A stretch of 64,000 bases of DNA. It comes from Loxodes magnus (lineage: Eukaryota > Ciliophora > Karyorelictea > Loxodida > Loxodidae). A program made the translations under genes and the position numbers. Of the stretch, positions 13,554 to 28,151 are shown piece by piece (position 1 is the stretch's first letter; the number at the start of each line of letters is the position of its first letter). The stretch lies in assembly GCA_946699065.1 (NCBI GenBank), contig CAMPDV010001198.1, positions 60,479 through 124,478 on the forward strand. The letters run 5' to 3'. Under the pieces are notes generated by a model. That model had not been told where the DNA came from. It ran no database searches and was given only the letters and a program-made list of their open reading frames with translations.

Positions 13554-14811
13554 AGTACCTGTCTTGACTTCCCATAGTCTCACCGTTTCATCATAACTTC
13601 CCGATACGATGAACTCTGAATCACTGGATATAGCCACAGCAGATACAGATCTAGTGTGACCACTCATGGTCTTACAGGTACCTGTCTTGACGTCCCATAG
13701 TCTCACCGTCTTATCATCACTTCCCGATACGATGAACTCTGAATCACTGGATATAGCCACAGATAATACATTACTAGTGTGACCACTCATGGTCTTACAG
13801 GTACCTGTCTTGACGTCCCATAGTCTCACCGTCTTATCTGCACTTCCCGATACGATGAACTCTGAATCACTGGATATATCCACAGCATATACCTAATGTG
13901 TGTGACCACTCATGGTCTTACAGGTACCTGTCTTGACGTCCCATAGTCTCACCGTCTTATCTTAACTTCCCGATACGATGAACTCTGAATCACTGGATAT
14001 AGTCACAGCATTTACAGATCTAGTGTGACCACTCATGGTCTTACAGGTACCTGTCTTGACGTCTCATAGTCTCACTGTATAATCATCACTTCCCGATACA
14101 ATGAACTCTGAATCACTGGATATAGCCACAAATAATACAACACTAGTGTGACCACTCATGGTCTTACAGGTACCTGTCTTGACGTCCCATAGTCTCGCCT
14201 TATTATCTACACTGCCCGATACGATGAACTCTGAATCACTGGATATAGCCACAGCAGATACAGATCTAATGTGACCACTCATGGTCTTACAGGTACCTGT
14301 CTTGACTTCCCATAGTCTCACCGTCTTATCATCACTTCCCGATACGATGAACTCTGAATCACTGGATATAGTCACAGCATTTACAGATCTAGTGTGACCA
14401 CTCATGGTCTTACAGGTACCTGTCTTGACGTCCCATAGTCTCGCCGTATAATCATGACTGCCCGATACGATGAACTCTGAATCACTGGATATAGCCACAG
14501 ATAATACAGAATCTGTGTGACCACTCATGGTCTTACAGGTACCTGTCTTGACGTCCCATAGTCTCGCCGTATAATCATGACTGCCCGATACGATGAACTC
14601 TGAATCACTGGATATAGCCACAGCATTTACAGATCTAGTGTGACCACTCATGGTCTTACAGGTACCTGTCTTGACTTCCCATAGTCTCACCGTCTTATCA
14701 TCACTTCCCGATACGATGAACTCTGAATCACTGGATATAGCCACAGATAATACAGAATCTGTGTGACCACTCATGGTCTTACAGGTACCTGTCTTGACGT
14801 CCCATAGTCTC
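13554..14811 (-). repeat. Landmark block copy 4
   Basis: It lies 2,214 bp (18 units) from copy 3, with the landmark at 13,872. It carries the same VDNKARL variant as copy 3. Just beyond it, at about 14,889, is a Gly1-to-Cys change (MSCHT). Confidence 0.8.
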
Positions 14812-16235
14812 GCCGTATTATCTACACTGCCCGATACGATGAACTCTGAATCACTGGATATAGCCACAGATAATACAACACTAGTGTGACAACTCATGGT
14901 CTTACAGGTACCTGTCTTGACGTCCCATAGTCTCACCGTCTTATCTTAACTTCCCGATACGATGAACTCTGAATCACTGGATATAGTCACAGCATTTACA
15001 GATCTAGTGTGACCACTCATGGTCTTACAGGTACCTGTCTTGACGTCCCATAGTCTCACCGTATTATCATCACTTCCCGATACGATGAACTCTGAATCAT
15101 TGGAAATAGCCACAGCATATACAGAACTAGTGTGACCACTCATGGAATTATAGGTACCTGTCTTGACTTCCCATAGTCTCACCGTATTATTATAACTTCC
15201 GAATACGATGAACTCTGAATCACTGGATATAGCCACAGATAATACAGAATCTGTGTGACCACTCATGGTCTTACAGGTACCTGTCTTGACGTCCCATAGT
15301 CTCACCGTATTATTATAACTTCCGAATACGATGAACTCTGAATCACTGGATATAGCCACAGATAATACAGAATCTGTGTGACCACTCATGGTCTTACAGG
15401 TACCTGTCTTGACGTCCCATAGTCTCACCGTTTCATCATAACTTCCCGATACGATGAACTCTGAATCACTGGATATAGCCACAAATAATACAGAATCTGT
15501 GTGACCACTCATGGTCTTACAGGTACCTTTCTTGACGTCCCATAGTCTCACCGTTTCATCATAACTTCCCGATACGATGAACTCTGAATCACTGGATATA
15601 GCCACAGATAATACAGAATCTGTGTGACCACTCATGGTCTTACAGGTACCTGTCTTGACTTCCCATAGTCTCACCGTTTCATCATAACTTCCCGATACGA
15701 TGAACTCTGAATCACTGGATATAGCCACAGCAGATACAGATCTAGTGTGACCACTCATGGTCTTACAGGTACCTGTCTTGACGTCCCATAGTCTCACCGT
15801 CTTATCTTAACTTCCCGATACGATGAACTCTGAATCACTGGATATAGTCACAGCATTTACAGATCTAGTGTGACCACTCATGGTCTTACAGGTACCTGTC
15901 TTGACGTCCCATAGTCTCACCGTATAATCATCACTGCCCGATACGATGAACTCTGAATCACTGGATATAGCCACAAATAATACAGAATCTGTGTGACCAC
16001 TCATGGTCTTACAGGTACCTTTCTTGACGTCCCATAGTCTCACCGTATTATCTACACTGCCCGATACGATGAACTCTGAATCACTGGATATAGTCACAGC
16101 ATTTACAGATCTAGTGTGACCACTCATGGTCTTACAGGTACCTGTCTTGACGTCTCATAGTCTCACTGTATAATCATCACTTCCCGATACGATGAACTCT
16201 GAATCACTGGATATAGCCACAAATAATACAGAATC

Positions 16236-19200
16236 TGTGTGACCACTCATGGTCTTACAGGTACCTTTCTTGACGTCCCATAGTCTCACCGTATTATCTA
16301 CACTGCCCGATACGATGAACTCTGAATCACTGGATATAGTCACAGCATTTACAGATCTAGTGTGACCACTCATGGTCTTACAGGTACCTGTCTTGACGTC
16401 TCATAGTCTCACTGTATAATCATCACTTCCCGATACGATGAACTCTGAATCACTGGATATAGCCACAAATAATACAGAATCTGTGTGACCACTCATGGTC
16501 TTACAGGTACCTTTCTTGACGTCCCATAGTCTCACCGTATTATCTACACTGCCCGATACGATGAACTCTGAATCACTGGATATAGTCACAGCATTTACAG
16601 ATCTAGTGTGACCACTCATGGTCTTACAGGTACCTGTCTTGACGTCCCATAGTCTCACCGTATAATCATCACTGCCCGATACGATGAACTCTGAATCACT
16701 GGATATAGCCACAAATAATACAGAATCTGTGTGACCACTCATGGTCTTACAGGTACCTGTCTTGACGTCCCATAGTCTCACCGTATTATCTACACTGCCC
16801 GATACGATGAACTCTGAATCACTGGATATAGTCACAGCATTTACAGATCTAGTGTGACCACTCATGGTCTTACAAGTACCTGTCTTGACTTCCCATAGTC
16901 TCACCGTTTCATCATAACTTCCCGATACGATGAACTCTGAATCACTGGATATAGCCACAGCAGATACAGATCTAGTGTGACCACTCATGGTCTTACAGGT
17001 ACCTGTCTTGACGTCCCATAGTCTCACCGTCTTATCTTAACTTCCCGATACGATGAACTCTGAATCACTGGATATAGCCACAGATAATACAGAATCTGTG
17101 TGACCACTCATGGTCTTACAGGTATCTGTCTTGACGTCCCATAGTCTCGCCGTATAATCATGACTGCCCGATACGATGAACTCTGAATCACTGGATATAG
17201 CCACAGATAATACAGAATCTGTGTGACCACTCATGGTCTTACAGGTATCTGTCTTGACGTCCCATAGTCTCGCCGTATAATCATGACTGCCCGATACGAT
17301 GAACTCTGAATCACTGGATATAGCCACAAATAATACAACACTAGTGTGACCACTCATGGTCTTACAGGTACCTGTCTTGACGTCCCATAGTCTCACCGTA
17401 TTATCTACACTGCCCGATACGATGAACTCTGAATCACTGGATATAGTCACAGCATTTACAGATCTAGTGTGACCACTCATGGTCTTACAGGTACCTGTCT
17501 TGACGTCTCATAGTCTCACTGTATAATCATCACTTCCCGATACGATGAACTCTGAATCACTGGATATAGCCACAAATAATACAGAATCTGTGTGACCACT
17601 CATGGTCTTACAGGTACCTGTCTTGACGTCTCATAGTCTCACTGTATAATCATCACTTCCCGATACGATGAACTCTGAATCACTGGATATAGTCACAGCA
17701 TTTACAGATCTAGTGTGACCACTCATGGTCTTACAGGTACCTGTCTTGACGTCTCATAGTCTCACTGTATAATCATCACTTCCCGATACGATGAACTCTG
17801 AATCACTGGATATAGCCACAAATAATACAACACTAGTGTGACCACTCATGGTCTTACAGGTACCTGTCTTGACGTCCCATAGTCTCACCGTATTATCTAC
17901 ACTGCCCGATACGATGAACTCTGAATCACTGGATATAGTCACAGCATTTACAGATCTAGTGTGACCACTCATGGTCTTACAGGTACCTGTCTTGACGTCT
18001 CATAGTCTCACTGTATAATCATCACTTCCCGATACGATGAACTCTGAATCACTGGATATAGCCACAAATAATACAGAATCTGTGTGACCACTCATGGTCT
18101 TACAGGTACCTTTCTTGACGTCCCATAGTCTCACCGTATTATCTACACTGCCCGATACGATGAACTCTGAATCACTGGATATAGTCACAGCATTTACAGA
18201 TCTAGTGTGACCACTCATGGTCTTACAGGTACCTGTCTTGACGTCTCATAGTCTCACTGTATAATCATCACTTCCCGATACGATGAACTCTGAATCACTG
18301 GATATAGCCACAGCAGATACAGATCTAATGTGACCACTCATGGTCTTACAGGTACCTGTCTTGACTTCCCATAGTCTCACCGTCTTATCTACACTGCCCG
18401 ATACGATGAACTCTGAATCACTGGATATAGTCACAGCATTTACAGATCTAGTGTGACCACTCATGGTCTTACAAGTACCTGTCTTGACTTCCCATAGTCT
18501 CACCGTTTCATCATAACTTCCCGATACGATGAACTCTGAATCACTGGATATAGCCACAGCAGATACAGATCTAGTGTGACCACTCATGGTCTTACAGGTA
18601 CCTGTCTTGACGTCCCATAGTCTCACCGTCTTATCTTAACTTCCCGATACGATGAACTCTGAATCACTGGATATAGCCACAGATAATACAGAATCTGTGT
18701 GACCACTCATGGTCTTACAGGTATCTGTCTTGACGTCCCATAGTCTCGCCGTATAATCATGACTGCCCGATACGATGAACTCTGAATCACTGGATATAGC
18801 CACAAATAATACAGAATCTGTGTGACCACTCATGGTCTTACAGGTACCTGTCTTGACGTCCCATAGTCTCGCCGTATAATCATCACTGCCCGATACGATG
18901 AACTCTGAATCACTGGATATAGCCACAAATAATACAACACTAGTGTGACCACTCATGGTCTTACAGGTACCTGTCTTGACGTCCCATAGTCTCACCGTAT
19001 TATCTACACTGCCCGATACGATGAACTCTGAATCACTGGATATAGTCACAGCATTTACAGATCTAGTGTGACCACTCATGGTCTTACAGGTACCTGTCTT
19101 GACGTCTCATAGTCTCACTGTATAATCATCACTTCCCGATACGATGAACTCTGAATCACTGGATATAGCCACAAATAATACAGAATCTGTGTGACCACTC

Positions 19201-19910
19201 ATGGTCTTACAGGTACCTTTCTTGACGTCCCATAGTCTCACCGTATTATCATCACTTCCCGATACGATGAACTCTGAATCACTGGATATAGTCACAGCAT
19301 TTACAGATCTAGTGTGACCACTCATGGTCTTACAGGTACCTGTCTTGACGTCTCATAGTCTCACAGTATAATCATCACTTCCCGATACGATGAACTCTGA
19401 ATCACTGGATATAGCCACAAATAATACAACACTAGTGTGACCACTCATGGTCTTACAGGTACCTGTCTTGACGTCCCATAGTCTCACCGTATTATCTACA
19501 CTGCCCGATACGATGAACTCTGAATCACTGGATATAGTCACAGCATTTACAGATCTAGTGTGACCACTCATGGTCTTACAGGTACCTGTCTTGACGTCTC
19601 ATAGTCTCACTGTATAATCATCACTTCCCGATACGATGAACTCTGAATCACTGGATATAGCCACAAATAATACAGAATCTGTGTGACCACTCATGGTCTT
19701 ACAGGTACCTTTCTTGACGTCCCATAGTCTCACCGTATTATCTACACTGCCCGATACGATGAACTCTGAATCACTGGATATAGTCACAGCATTTACAGAT
19801 CTAGTGTGACCACTCATGGTCTTACAAGTACCTGTCTTGACTTCCCATAGTCTCACCGTTTCATCATAACTTCCCGATACGATGAACTCTGAATCACTGG
19901 ATATAGCCAC
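16236..19910 (-). repeat. Duplicated block, copy 2 (lag 132 units)
   Basis: This is the counterpart of 1-3,674. It has the full CCC run at about 19,258-19,260 where copy 1 has CC, so it keeps the frame. The open pieces compared between the copies encode the same proteins. Confidence 0.85.
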
Positions 19911-19988
19911 AGCAGATACAGATCTAGTGTGACCACTCATGGTCTTACAGGTACCTGTCTTGACGTCCCATAGTCTCACCGTCTTATC

Positions 19989-21017
19989 TTAACTTCCCGA
20001 TACGATGAACTCTGAATCACTGGATATAGCCACAGATAATACAGAATCTGTGTGACCACTCATGGTCTTACAGGTATCTGTCTTGACGTCCCATAGTCTC
20101 GCCGTATAATCATGACTGCCCGATACGATGAACTCTGAATCACTGGATATAGCCACAGCATTTACAGATCTAGTGTGACCACTCATGGTCTTACAGGTAC
20201 CTGTCTTGACGTCCCATAGTCTCACCGTATAATCATCACTTCCCGATACGATGAACTCTGAATCACTGGATATAGCCACAAATAATACAGAATAAGTGTG
20301 ACCACTCATGGTCTTACAGGTACCTGTCTTGACGTCCCATAGTCTCGCCGTATAATCATGACTGCCCGATACGATGAACTCTGAATCACTGGATATAGCC
20401 ACAGCAGATACAGATCTAGTGTGACCACTCATGGTCTTACAGGTACCTGTCTTGACTTCCCATAGTCTCACCGTCTTATCATCACTTCCCGATACGATGA
20501 ACTCTGAATCACTGGATATAGCCACAGATAATACAGAATCTGTGTGACCACTCATGGTCTTACAGGTACCTGTCTTGACGTCCCATAGTCTCGCCGTATA
20601 ATCATGACTGCCCGATACGATGAACTCTGAATCACTGGATATAGTCACAGATAATACAGAATCTGTGTGACCACTCATGGTCTTACAGGTACCTGTCTTG
20701 ACGTCCCATAGTCTCGCCGTATAATCATGACTGCCCGATACGATGAACTCTGAATCACTGGATATAGCCACAGCATTTACAGATCTAGTGTGACCACTCA
20801 TGGTCTTACAAGTACCTGTCTTGACTTCCCATAGTCTCACCGTTTCATCATAACTTCCCGATACGATGAACTCTGAATCACTGGATATAGCCACAGCAGA
20901 TACAGATCTAGTGTGACCACTCATGGTCTTACAGGTACCTGTCTTGACGTCCCATAGTCTCACCGTCTTATCATCACTTCCCGATACGATGAACTCTGAA
21001 TCACTGGATATAGCCAC
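19989..21017 (-). CDS. Open WD40 segment, 342 codons, copy 1 of three
   Basis: Eight and a third repeats run from Val9 to Ser22, ending at TAA at residue 23. The upstream stop is TGA at residue 7 in the context HTDYV. The piece contains several HDYTAR units (Val27 to Ala) and one HTYSVLF unit. An essentially identical segment lies 23 units downstream (22,818-23,846) and a close one at 27,123-28,151, so it marks a recently multiplied block rather than a separate gene. Confidence 0.3.
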   Translation of the reverse strand: MAISSDSEFIVSGSDDKTVRLWDVKTGTCKTMSGHTRSVSAVAISSDSEFIVSGSYDETVRLWEVKTGTCKTMSGHTRSVNAVAISSDSEFIVSGSHDYTARLWDVKTGTCKTMSGHTDSVLSVTISSDSEFIVSGSHDYTARLWDVKTGTCKTMSGHTDSVLSVAISSDSEFIVSGSDDKTVRLWEVKTGTCKTMSGHTRSVSAVAISSDSEFIVSGSHDYTARLWDVKTGTCKTMSGHTYSVLFVAISSDSEFIVSGSDDYTVRLWDVKTGTCKTMSGHTRSVNAVAISSDSEFIVSGSHDYTARLWDVKTDTCKTMSGHTDSVLSVAISSDSEFIVSGS

Positions 21018-22817
21018 AGATCATACATAATCTGTGTGACCACTCATGGTCTTACAGGTACCTGTCTTGACGTCTCATAGTCTCACAGTATAATCATCAC
21101 TTCCCGATACGATGAACTCTGAATCACTGGATATAGCCACAAATAATACAACACTAGTGTGACCACTCATGGTCTTACAGGTACCTGTCTTGACGTCCCA
21201 TAGTCTCACCGTATTATCTACACTGCCCGATACGATGAACTCTGAATCACTGGATATAGTCACAGCATTTACAGATCTAGTGTGACCACTCATGGTCTTA
21301 CAGGTACCTGTCTTGACGTCTCATAGTCTCACTGTATAATCATCACTTCCCGATACGATGAACTCTGAATCACTGGATATAGCCACAAATAATACAGAAT
21401 CTGTGTGACCACTCATGGTCTTACAGGTATCTGTCTTGACGTCCCATAGTCTCGCCGTATAATCATGACTGCCCGATACGATGAACTCTGAATCACTGGA
21501 TATAGCCACAAATAATACAACACTAGTGTGACCACTCATGGTCTTACAGGTACCTGTCTTGACGTCCCATAGTCTCACCGTATTATCTACACTGCCCGAT
21601 ACGATGAACTCTGAATCACTGGATATAGTCACAGCATTTACAGATCTAGTGTGACCACTCATGGTCTTACAGGTACCTGTCTTGACGTCTCATAGTCTCA
21701 CTGTATAATCATCACTTCCCGATACGATGAACTCTGAATCACTGGATATAGCCACAAATAATACAGAATCTGTGTGACCACTCATGGTCTTACAGGTACC
21801 TGTCTTGACGTCTCATAGTCTCACTGTATAATCATCACTTCCCGATACGATGAACTCTGAATCACTGGATATAGTCACAGCATTTACAGATCTAGTGTGA
21901 CCACTCATGGTCTTACAGGTACCTGTCTTGACGTCTCATAGTCTCACTGTATAATCATCACTTCCCGATACGATGAACTCTGAATCACTGGATATAGCCA
22001 CAAATAATACAACACTAGTGTGACCACTCATGGTCTTACAGGTACCTGTCTTGACGTCCCATAGTCTCACCGTATTATCTACACTGCCCGATACGATGAA
22101 CTCTGAATCACTGGATATAGTCACAGCATTTACAGATCTAGTGTGACCACTCATGGTCTTACAGGTACCTGTCTTGACGTCTCATAGTCTCACTGTATAA
22201 TCATCACTTCCCGATACGATGAACTCTGAATCACTGGATATAGCCACAAATAATACAGAATCTGTGTGACAACTCATGGTCTTACAGGTACCTTTCTTGA
22301 CGTCCCATAGTCTCACCGTATTATCTACACTGCCCGATACGATGAACTCTGAATCACTGGATATAGTCACAGCATTTACAGATCTAGTGTGACCACTCAT
22401 GGTCTTACAGGTACCTGTCTTGACGTCTCATAGTCTCACTGTATAATCATCACTTCCCGATACGATGAACTCTGAATCACTGGATATAGCCACAAATAAT
22501 ACAGAATCTGTGTGACCACTCATGGTCTTACAGGTACCTTTCTTGACGTCCCATAGTCTCACCGTATTATCTACACTGCCCGATACGATGAACTCTGAAT
22601 CACTGGATATAGTCACAGCATTTACAGATCTAGTGTGACCACTCATGGTCTTACAAGTACCTGTCTTGACTTCCCATAGTCTCACCGTTTCATCATAACT
22701 TCCCGATACGATGAACTCTGAATCACTGGATATAGCCACAGCAGATACAGATCTAGTGTGACCACTCATGGTCTTACAGGTACCTGTCTTGACGTCCCAT
22801 AGTCTCACCGTCTTATC

Positions 22818-23846
22818 TTAACTTCCCGATACGATGAACTCTGAATCACTGGATATAGCCACAGATAATACAGAATCTGTGTGACCACTCATGGTCTTAC
22901 AGGTATCTGTCTTGACGTCCCATAGTCTCGCCGTATAATCATGACTGCCCGATACGATGAACTCTGAATCACTGGATATAGCCACAGCATTTACAGATCT
23001 AGTGTGACCACTCATGGTCTTACAGGTACCTGTCTTGACGTCCCATAGTCTCACCGTATAATCATCACTTCCCGATACGATGAACTCTGAATCACTGGAT
23101 ATAGCCACAAATAATACAGAATAAGTGTGACCACTCATGGTCTTACAGGTACCTGTCTTGACGTCCCATAGTCTCGCCGTATAATCATGACTGCCCGATA
23201 CGATGAACTCTGAATCACTGGATATAGCCACAGCAGATACAGATCTAGTGTGACCACTCATGGTCTTACAGGTACCTGTCTTGACTTCCCATAGTCTCAC
23301 CGTCTTATCATCACTTCCCGATACGATGAACTCTGAATCACTGGATATAGCCACAGATAATACAGAATCTGTGTGACCACTCATGGTCTTACAGGTACCT
23401 GTCTTGACGTCCCATAGTCTCGCCGTATAATCATGACTGCCCGATACGATGAACTCTGAATCACTGGATATAGTCACAGATAATACAGAATCTGTGTGAC
23501 CACTCATGGTCTTACAGGTACCTGTCTTGACGTCCCATAGTCTCGCCGTATAATCATGACTGCCCGATACGATGAACTCTGAATCACTGGATATAGCCAC
23601 AGCATTTACAGATCTAGTGTGACCACTCATGGTCTTACAAGTACCTGTCTTGACTTCCCATAGTCTCACCGTTTCATCATAACTTCCCGATACGATGAAC
23701 TCTGAATCACTGGATATAGCCACAGCAGATACAGATCTAGTGTGACCACTCATGGTCTTACAGGTACCTGTCTTGACGTCCCATAGTCTCACCGTCTTAT
23801 CATCACTTCCCGATACGATGAACTCTGAATCACTGGATATAGCCAC
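22818..23846 (-). CDS. Open WD40 segment, 342 codons, copy 2 of three
   Basis: The encoded protein is the same as that of the segment at 19,989-21,017, offset by 2,829 bp (23 units). Both are bounded by TAA at residue 23 and TGA at residue 7. The identity, stops included, shows that this block was duplicated after the stops arose. Confidence 0.3.
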   Translation of the reverse strand: MAISSDSEFIVSGSDDKTVRLWDVKTGTCKTMSGHTRSVSAVAISSDSEFIVSGSYDETVRLWEVKTGTCKTMSGHTRSVNAVAISSDSEFIVSGSHDYTARLWDVKTGTCKTMSGHTDSVLSVTISSDSEFIVSGSHDYTARLWDVKTGTCKTMSGHTDSVLSVAISSDSEFIVSGSDDKTVRLWEVKTGTCKTMSGHTRSVSAVAISSDSEFIVSGSHDYTARLWDVKTGTCKTMSGHTYSVLFVAISSDSEFIVSGSDDYTVRLWDVKTGTCKTMSGHTRSVNAVAISSDSEFIVSGSHDYTARLWDVKTDTCKTMSGHTDSVLSVAISSDSEFIVSGS

Positions 23847-26800
23847 AGATCATACATAATCTGTGTGACCACTCATGGTCTTACAGGTACCTGTCTTGAC
23901 GTCTCATAGTCTCACAGTATAATCATCACTTCCCGATACGATGAACTCTGAATCACTGGATATAGCCACAAATAATACAACACTAGTGTGACCACTCATG
24001 GTCTTACAGGTACCTGTCTTGACGTCCCATAGTCTCACCGTATTATCTACACTGCCCGATACGATGAACTCTGAATCACTGGATATAGTCACAGCATTTA
24101 CAGATCTAGTGTGACCACTCATGGTCTTACAGGTACCTGTCTTGACGTCTCATAGTCTCACTGTATAATCATCACTTCCCGATACGATGAACTCTGAATC
24201 ACTGGATATAGCCACAAATAATACAGAATCTGTGTGACCACTCATGGTCTTACAGGTATCTGTCTTGACGTCCCATAGTCTCGCCGTATAATCATGACTG
24301 CCCGATACGATGAACTCTGAATCACTGGATATAGCCACAAATAATACAACACTAGTGTGACCACTCATGGTCTTACAGGTACCTGTCTTGACGTCCCATA
24401 GTCTCACCGTATTATCTACACTGCCCGATACGATGAACTCTGAATCACTGGATATAGTCACAGCATTTACAGATCTAGTGTGACCACTCATGGTCTTACA
24501 GGTACCTGTCTTGACGTCTCATAGTCTCACTGTATAATCATCACTTCCCGATACGATGAACTCTGAATCACTGGATATAGCCACAAATAATACAGAATCT
24601 GTGTGACCACTCATGGTCTTACAGGTACCTGTCTTGACGTCTCATAGTCTCACTGTATAATCATCACTTCCCGATACGATGAACTCTGAATCACTGGATA
24701 TAGTCACAGCATTTACAGATCTAGTGTGACCACTCATGGTCTTACAGGTACCTGTCTTGACGTCTCATAGTCTCACTGTATAATCATCACTTCCCGATAC
24801 GATGAACTCTGAATCACTGGATATAGCCACAAATAATACAAAACTAGTGTGACCACTCATGGTCTTACAGGTACCTGTCTTGACGTCCCATAGTCTCACC
24901 GTATTATCTACACTGCCCGATACGATGAACTCTGAATCACTGGATATAGTCACAGCATTTACAGATCTAGTGTGACCACTCATGGTCTTACAGGTACCTG
25001 TCTTGACGTCTCATAGTCTCACTGTATAATCATCACTTCCCGATACGATGAACTCTGAATCACTGGATATAGCCACAAATAATACAGAATCTGTGTGACA
25101 ACTCATGGTCTTACAGGTACCTTTCTTGACGTCCCATAGTCTCACCGTATTATCTACACTGCCCGATACGATGAACTCTGAATCACTGGATATAGTCACA
25201 GCATTTACAGATCTAGTGTGACCACTCATGGTCTTACAGGTACCTGTCTTGACGTCTCATAGTCTCACTGTATAATCATCACTTCCCGATACGATGAACT
25301 CTGAATCACTGGATATAGCCACAGCAGATACAGATCTAATGTGACCACTCATGGTCTTACAGGTACCTGTCTTGACTTCCCATAGTCTCACCGTCTTATC
25401 TACACTGCCCGATACGATGAACTCTGAATCACTGGATATAGCCACAGCAGATACAGATCTAGTGTGACCACTCATGGTCTTACAGGTACCTGTCTTGACG
25501 TCCCATAGTCTCGCCGTATAATCATGACTGCCCGATACGATGAACTCTGAATCACTGGATATAGCCACAGCATTTACAGATCTAGTGTGACCACTCATGG
25601 TCTTACAAGTACCTGTCTTGACTTCCCATAGTCTCACCGTTTCATCATAACTTCCCGATACGATGAACTCTGAATCACTGGATATAGCCACAGCAGATAC
25701 AGATCTAGTGTGACCACTCATGGTCTTACAGGTACCTGTCTTGACGTCCCATAGTCTCACCGTCTTATCATCACTTCCCGATACGATGAACTCTGAATCA
25801 CTGGATATAGCCACAGATCATACATAATCTGTGTGACCACTCATGGTCTTACAGGTACCTGTCTTGACGTCCCATAGTCTCACCGTATTATCTACACTGC
25901 CCGATACGATGAACTCTGAATCACTGGATATAGTCACAGCATTTACAGATCTAGTGTGACCACTCATGGTCTTACAGGTACCTGTCTTGACGTCTCATAG
26001 TCTCACTGTATAATCATCACTTCCCGATACGATGAACTCTGAATCACTGGATATAGCCACAAATAATACAGAATCTGTGTGACCACTCATGGTCTTACAG
26101 GTATCTGTCTTGACGTCCCATAGTCTCGCCGTATAATCATGACTGCCCGATACGATGAACTCTGAATCACTGGATATAGCCACAAATAATACAACACTAG
26201 TGTGACCACTCATGGTCTTACAGGTACCTGTCTTGACGTCCCATAGTCTCACCGTATTATCTACACTGCCCGATACGATGAACTCTGAATCACTGGATAT
26301 AGTCACAGCATTTACAGATCTAGTGTGACCACTCATGGTCTTACAGGTACCTGTCTTGACGTCTCATAGTCTCACTGTATAATCATCACTTCCCGATACG
26401 ATGAACTCTGAATCACTGGATATAGCCACAAATAATACAGAATCTGTGTGACCACTCATGGTCTTACAGGTACCTGTCTTGACGTCTCATAGTCTCACAG
26501 TATAATCATCACTTCCCGATACGATGAACTCTGAATCACTGGATATAGCCACAAATAATACAACACTAGTGTGACCACTCATGGTCTTACAGGTACCTGT
26601 CTTGACGTCCCATAGTCTCACCGTATTATCTACACTGCCCGATACGATGAACTCTGAATCACTGGATATAGTCACAGCATTTACAGATCTAGTGTGACCA
26701 CTCATGGTCTTACAGGTACCTGTCTTGACGTCTCATAGTCTCACTGTATAATCATCACTTCCCGATACGATGAACTCTGAATCACTGGATATAGCCACAA

Positions 26801-27122
26801 ATAATACAGAATCTGTGTGACCACTCATGGTCTTACAGGTACCTTTCTTGACGTCCCATAGTCTCACCGTATTATCTACACTGCCCGATACGATGAACTC
26901 TGAATCACTGGATATAGTCACAGCATTTACAGATCTAGTGTGACCACTCATGGTCTTACAAGTACCTGTCTTGACTTCCCATAGTCTCACCGTTTCATCA
27001 TAACTTCCCGATACGATGAACTCTGAATCACTGGATATAGCCACAGCAGATACAGATCTAGTGTGACCACTCATGGTCTTACAGGTACCTGTCTTGACGT
27101 CCCATAGTCTCACCGTCTTATC

Positions 27123-28151
27123 TTAACTTCCCGATACGATGAACTCTGAATCACTGGATATAGCCACAGATAATACAGAATCTGTGTGACCACTCATGGT
27201 CTTACAGGTATCTGTCTTGACGTCCCATAGTCTCGCCGTATAATCATGACTGCCCGATACGATGAACTCTGAATCACTGGATATAGCCACAGCATTTACA
27301 GATCTAGTGTGACCACTCATGGTCTTACAGGTACCTGTCTTGACGTCCCATAGTCTCACCGTATAATCATCACTTCCCGATACGATGAACTCTGAATCAC
27401 TGGATATAGCCACAAATAATACAGAATAAGTGTGACCACTCATGGTCTTACAGGTACCTGTCTTGACGTCCCATAGTCTCGCCGTATAATCATGACTGCC
27501 CGATACGATGAACTCTGAATCACTGGATATAGCCACAGCAGATACAGATCTAGTGTGACCACTCATGGTCTTACAGGTACCTGTCTTGACTTCCCATAGT
27601 CTCACCGTCTTATCATCACTTCCCGATACGATGAACTCTGAATCACTGGATATAGCCACAGATAATACAGAATCTGTGTGACCACTCATGGTCTTACAGG
27701 TACCTGTCTTGACGTCCCATAGTCTCGCCGTATAATCATGACTGCCCGATACGATGAACTCTGAATCACTGGATATAGTCACAGATAATACAGAATCTGT
27801 GTGACCACTCATGGTCTTACAGGTACCTGTCTTGACGTCCCATAGTCTCGCCGTATAATCATGACTGCCCGATACGATGAACTCTGAATCACTGGATATA
27901 GCCACAGCATTTACAGATCTAGTGTGACCACTCATGGTCTTACAGGTACCTGTCTTGACTTCCCATAGTCTCACCGTCTTATCATCACTTCCCGATACGA
28001 TGAACTCTGAATCACTGGATATAGCCACAGATAATACAGAATCTGTGTGACCACTCATGGTCTTACAGGTACCTGTCTTGACGTCCCATAGTCTCACCGT
28101 CTTATCATCACTTCCCGATACGATGAACTCTGAATCACTGGATATAGCCAC
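27123..28151 (-). CDS. Open WD40 segment, 342 codons, copy 3 of three
   Basis: It is a close relative of the segments at 19,989 and 22,818, lying 35 units from the latter. It differs in the first blades: HTDSVLSV and DDKTVRLWE replace HTRSVSAV and YDETVRLWE. The same bounding stops are kept. The swap of a whole blade type inside a conserved context is what gene conversion would leave. Confidence 0.3.
   Translation of the reverse strand: MAISSDSEFIVSGSDDKTVRLWDVKTGTCKTMSGHTDSVLSVAISSDSEFIVSGSDDKTVRLWEVKTGTCKTMSGHTRSVNAVAISSDSEFIVSGSHDYTARLWDVKTGTCKTMSGHTDSVLSVTISSDSEFIVSGSHDYTARLWDVKTGTCKTMSGHTDSVLSVAISSDSEFIVSGSDDKTVRLWEVKTGTCKTMSGHTRSVSAVAISSDSEFIVSGSHDYTARLWDVKTGTCKTMSGHTYSVLFVAISSDSEFIVSGSDDYTVRLWDVKTGTCKTMSGHTRSVNAVAISSDSEFIVSGSHDYTARLWDVKTDTCKTMSGHTDSVLSVAISSDSEFIVSGS

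Larger units (their letters stand above)
19465..25323 (-). repeat. Tandem duplication of a 23-unit block (period 2,829 bp)
   Basis: The sequence is nearly identical to itself at a lag of 2,829 bp (23 x 123) over about 5.9 kb, so two copies plus a short remainder are present. Stops, MSCHT (Gly1 to Cys, at 22,270 and 25,099) and rare units are all shared. I noticed one difference: SVVLF in copy 1 is SFVLF in copy 2 near 24,841. This is one of the most recent large duplications in the window. Confidence 0.85.
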
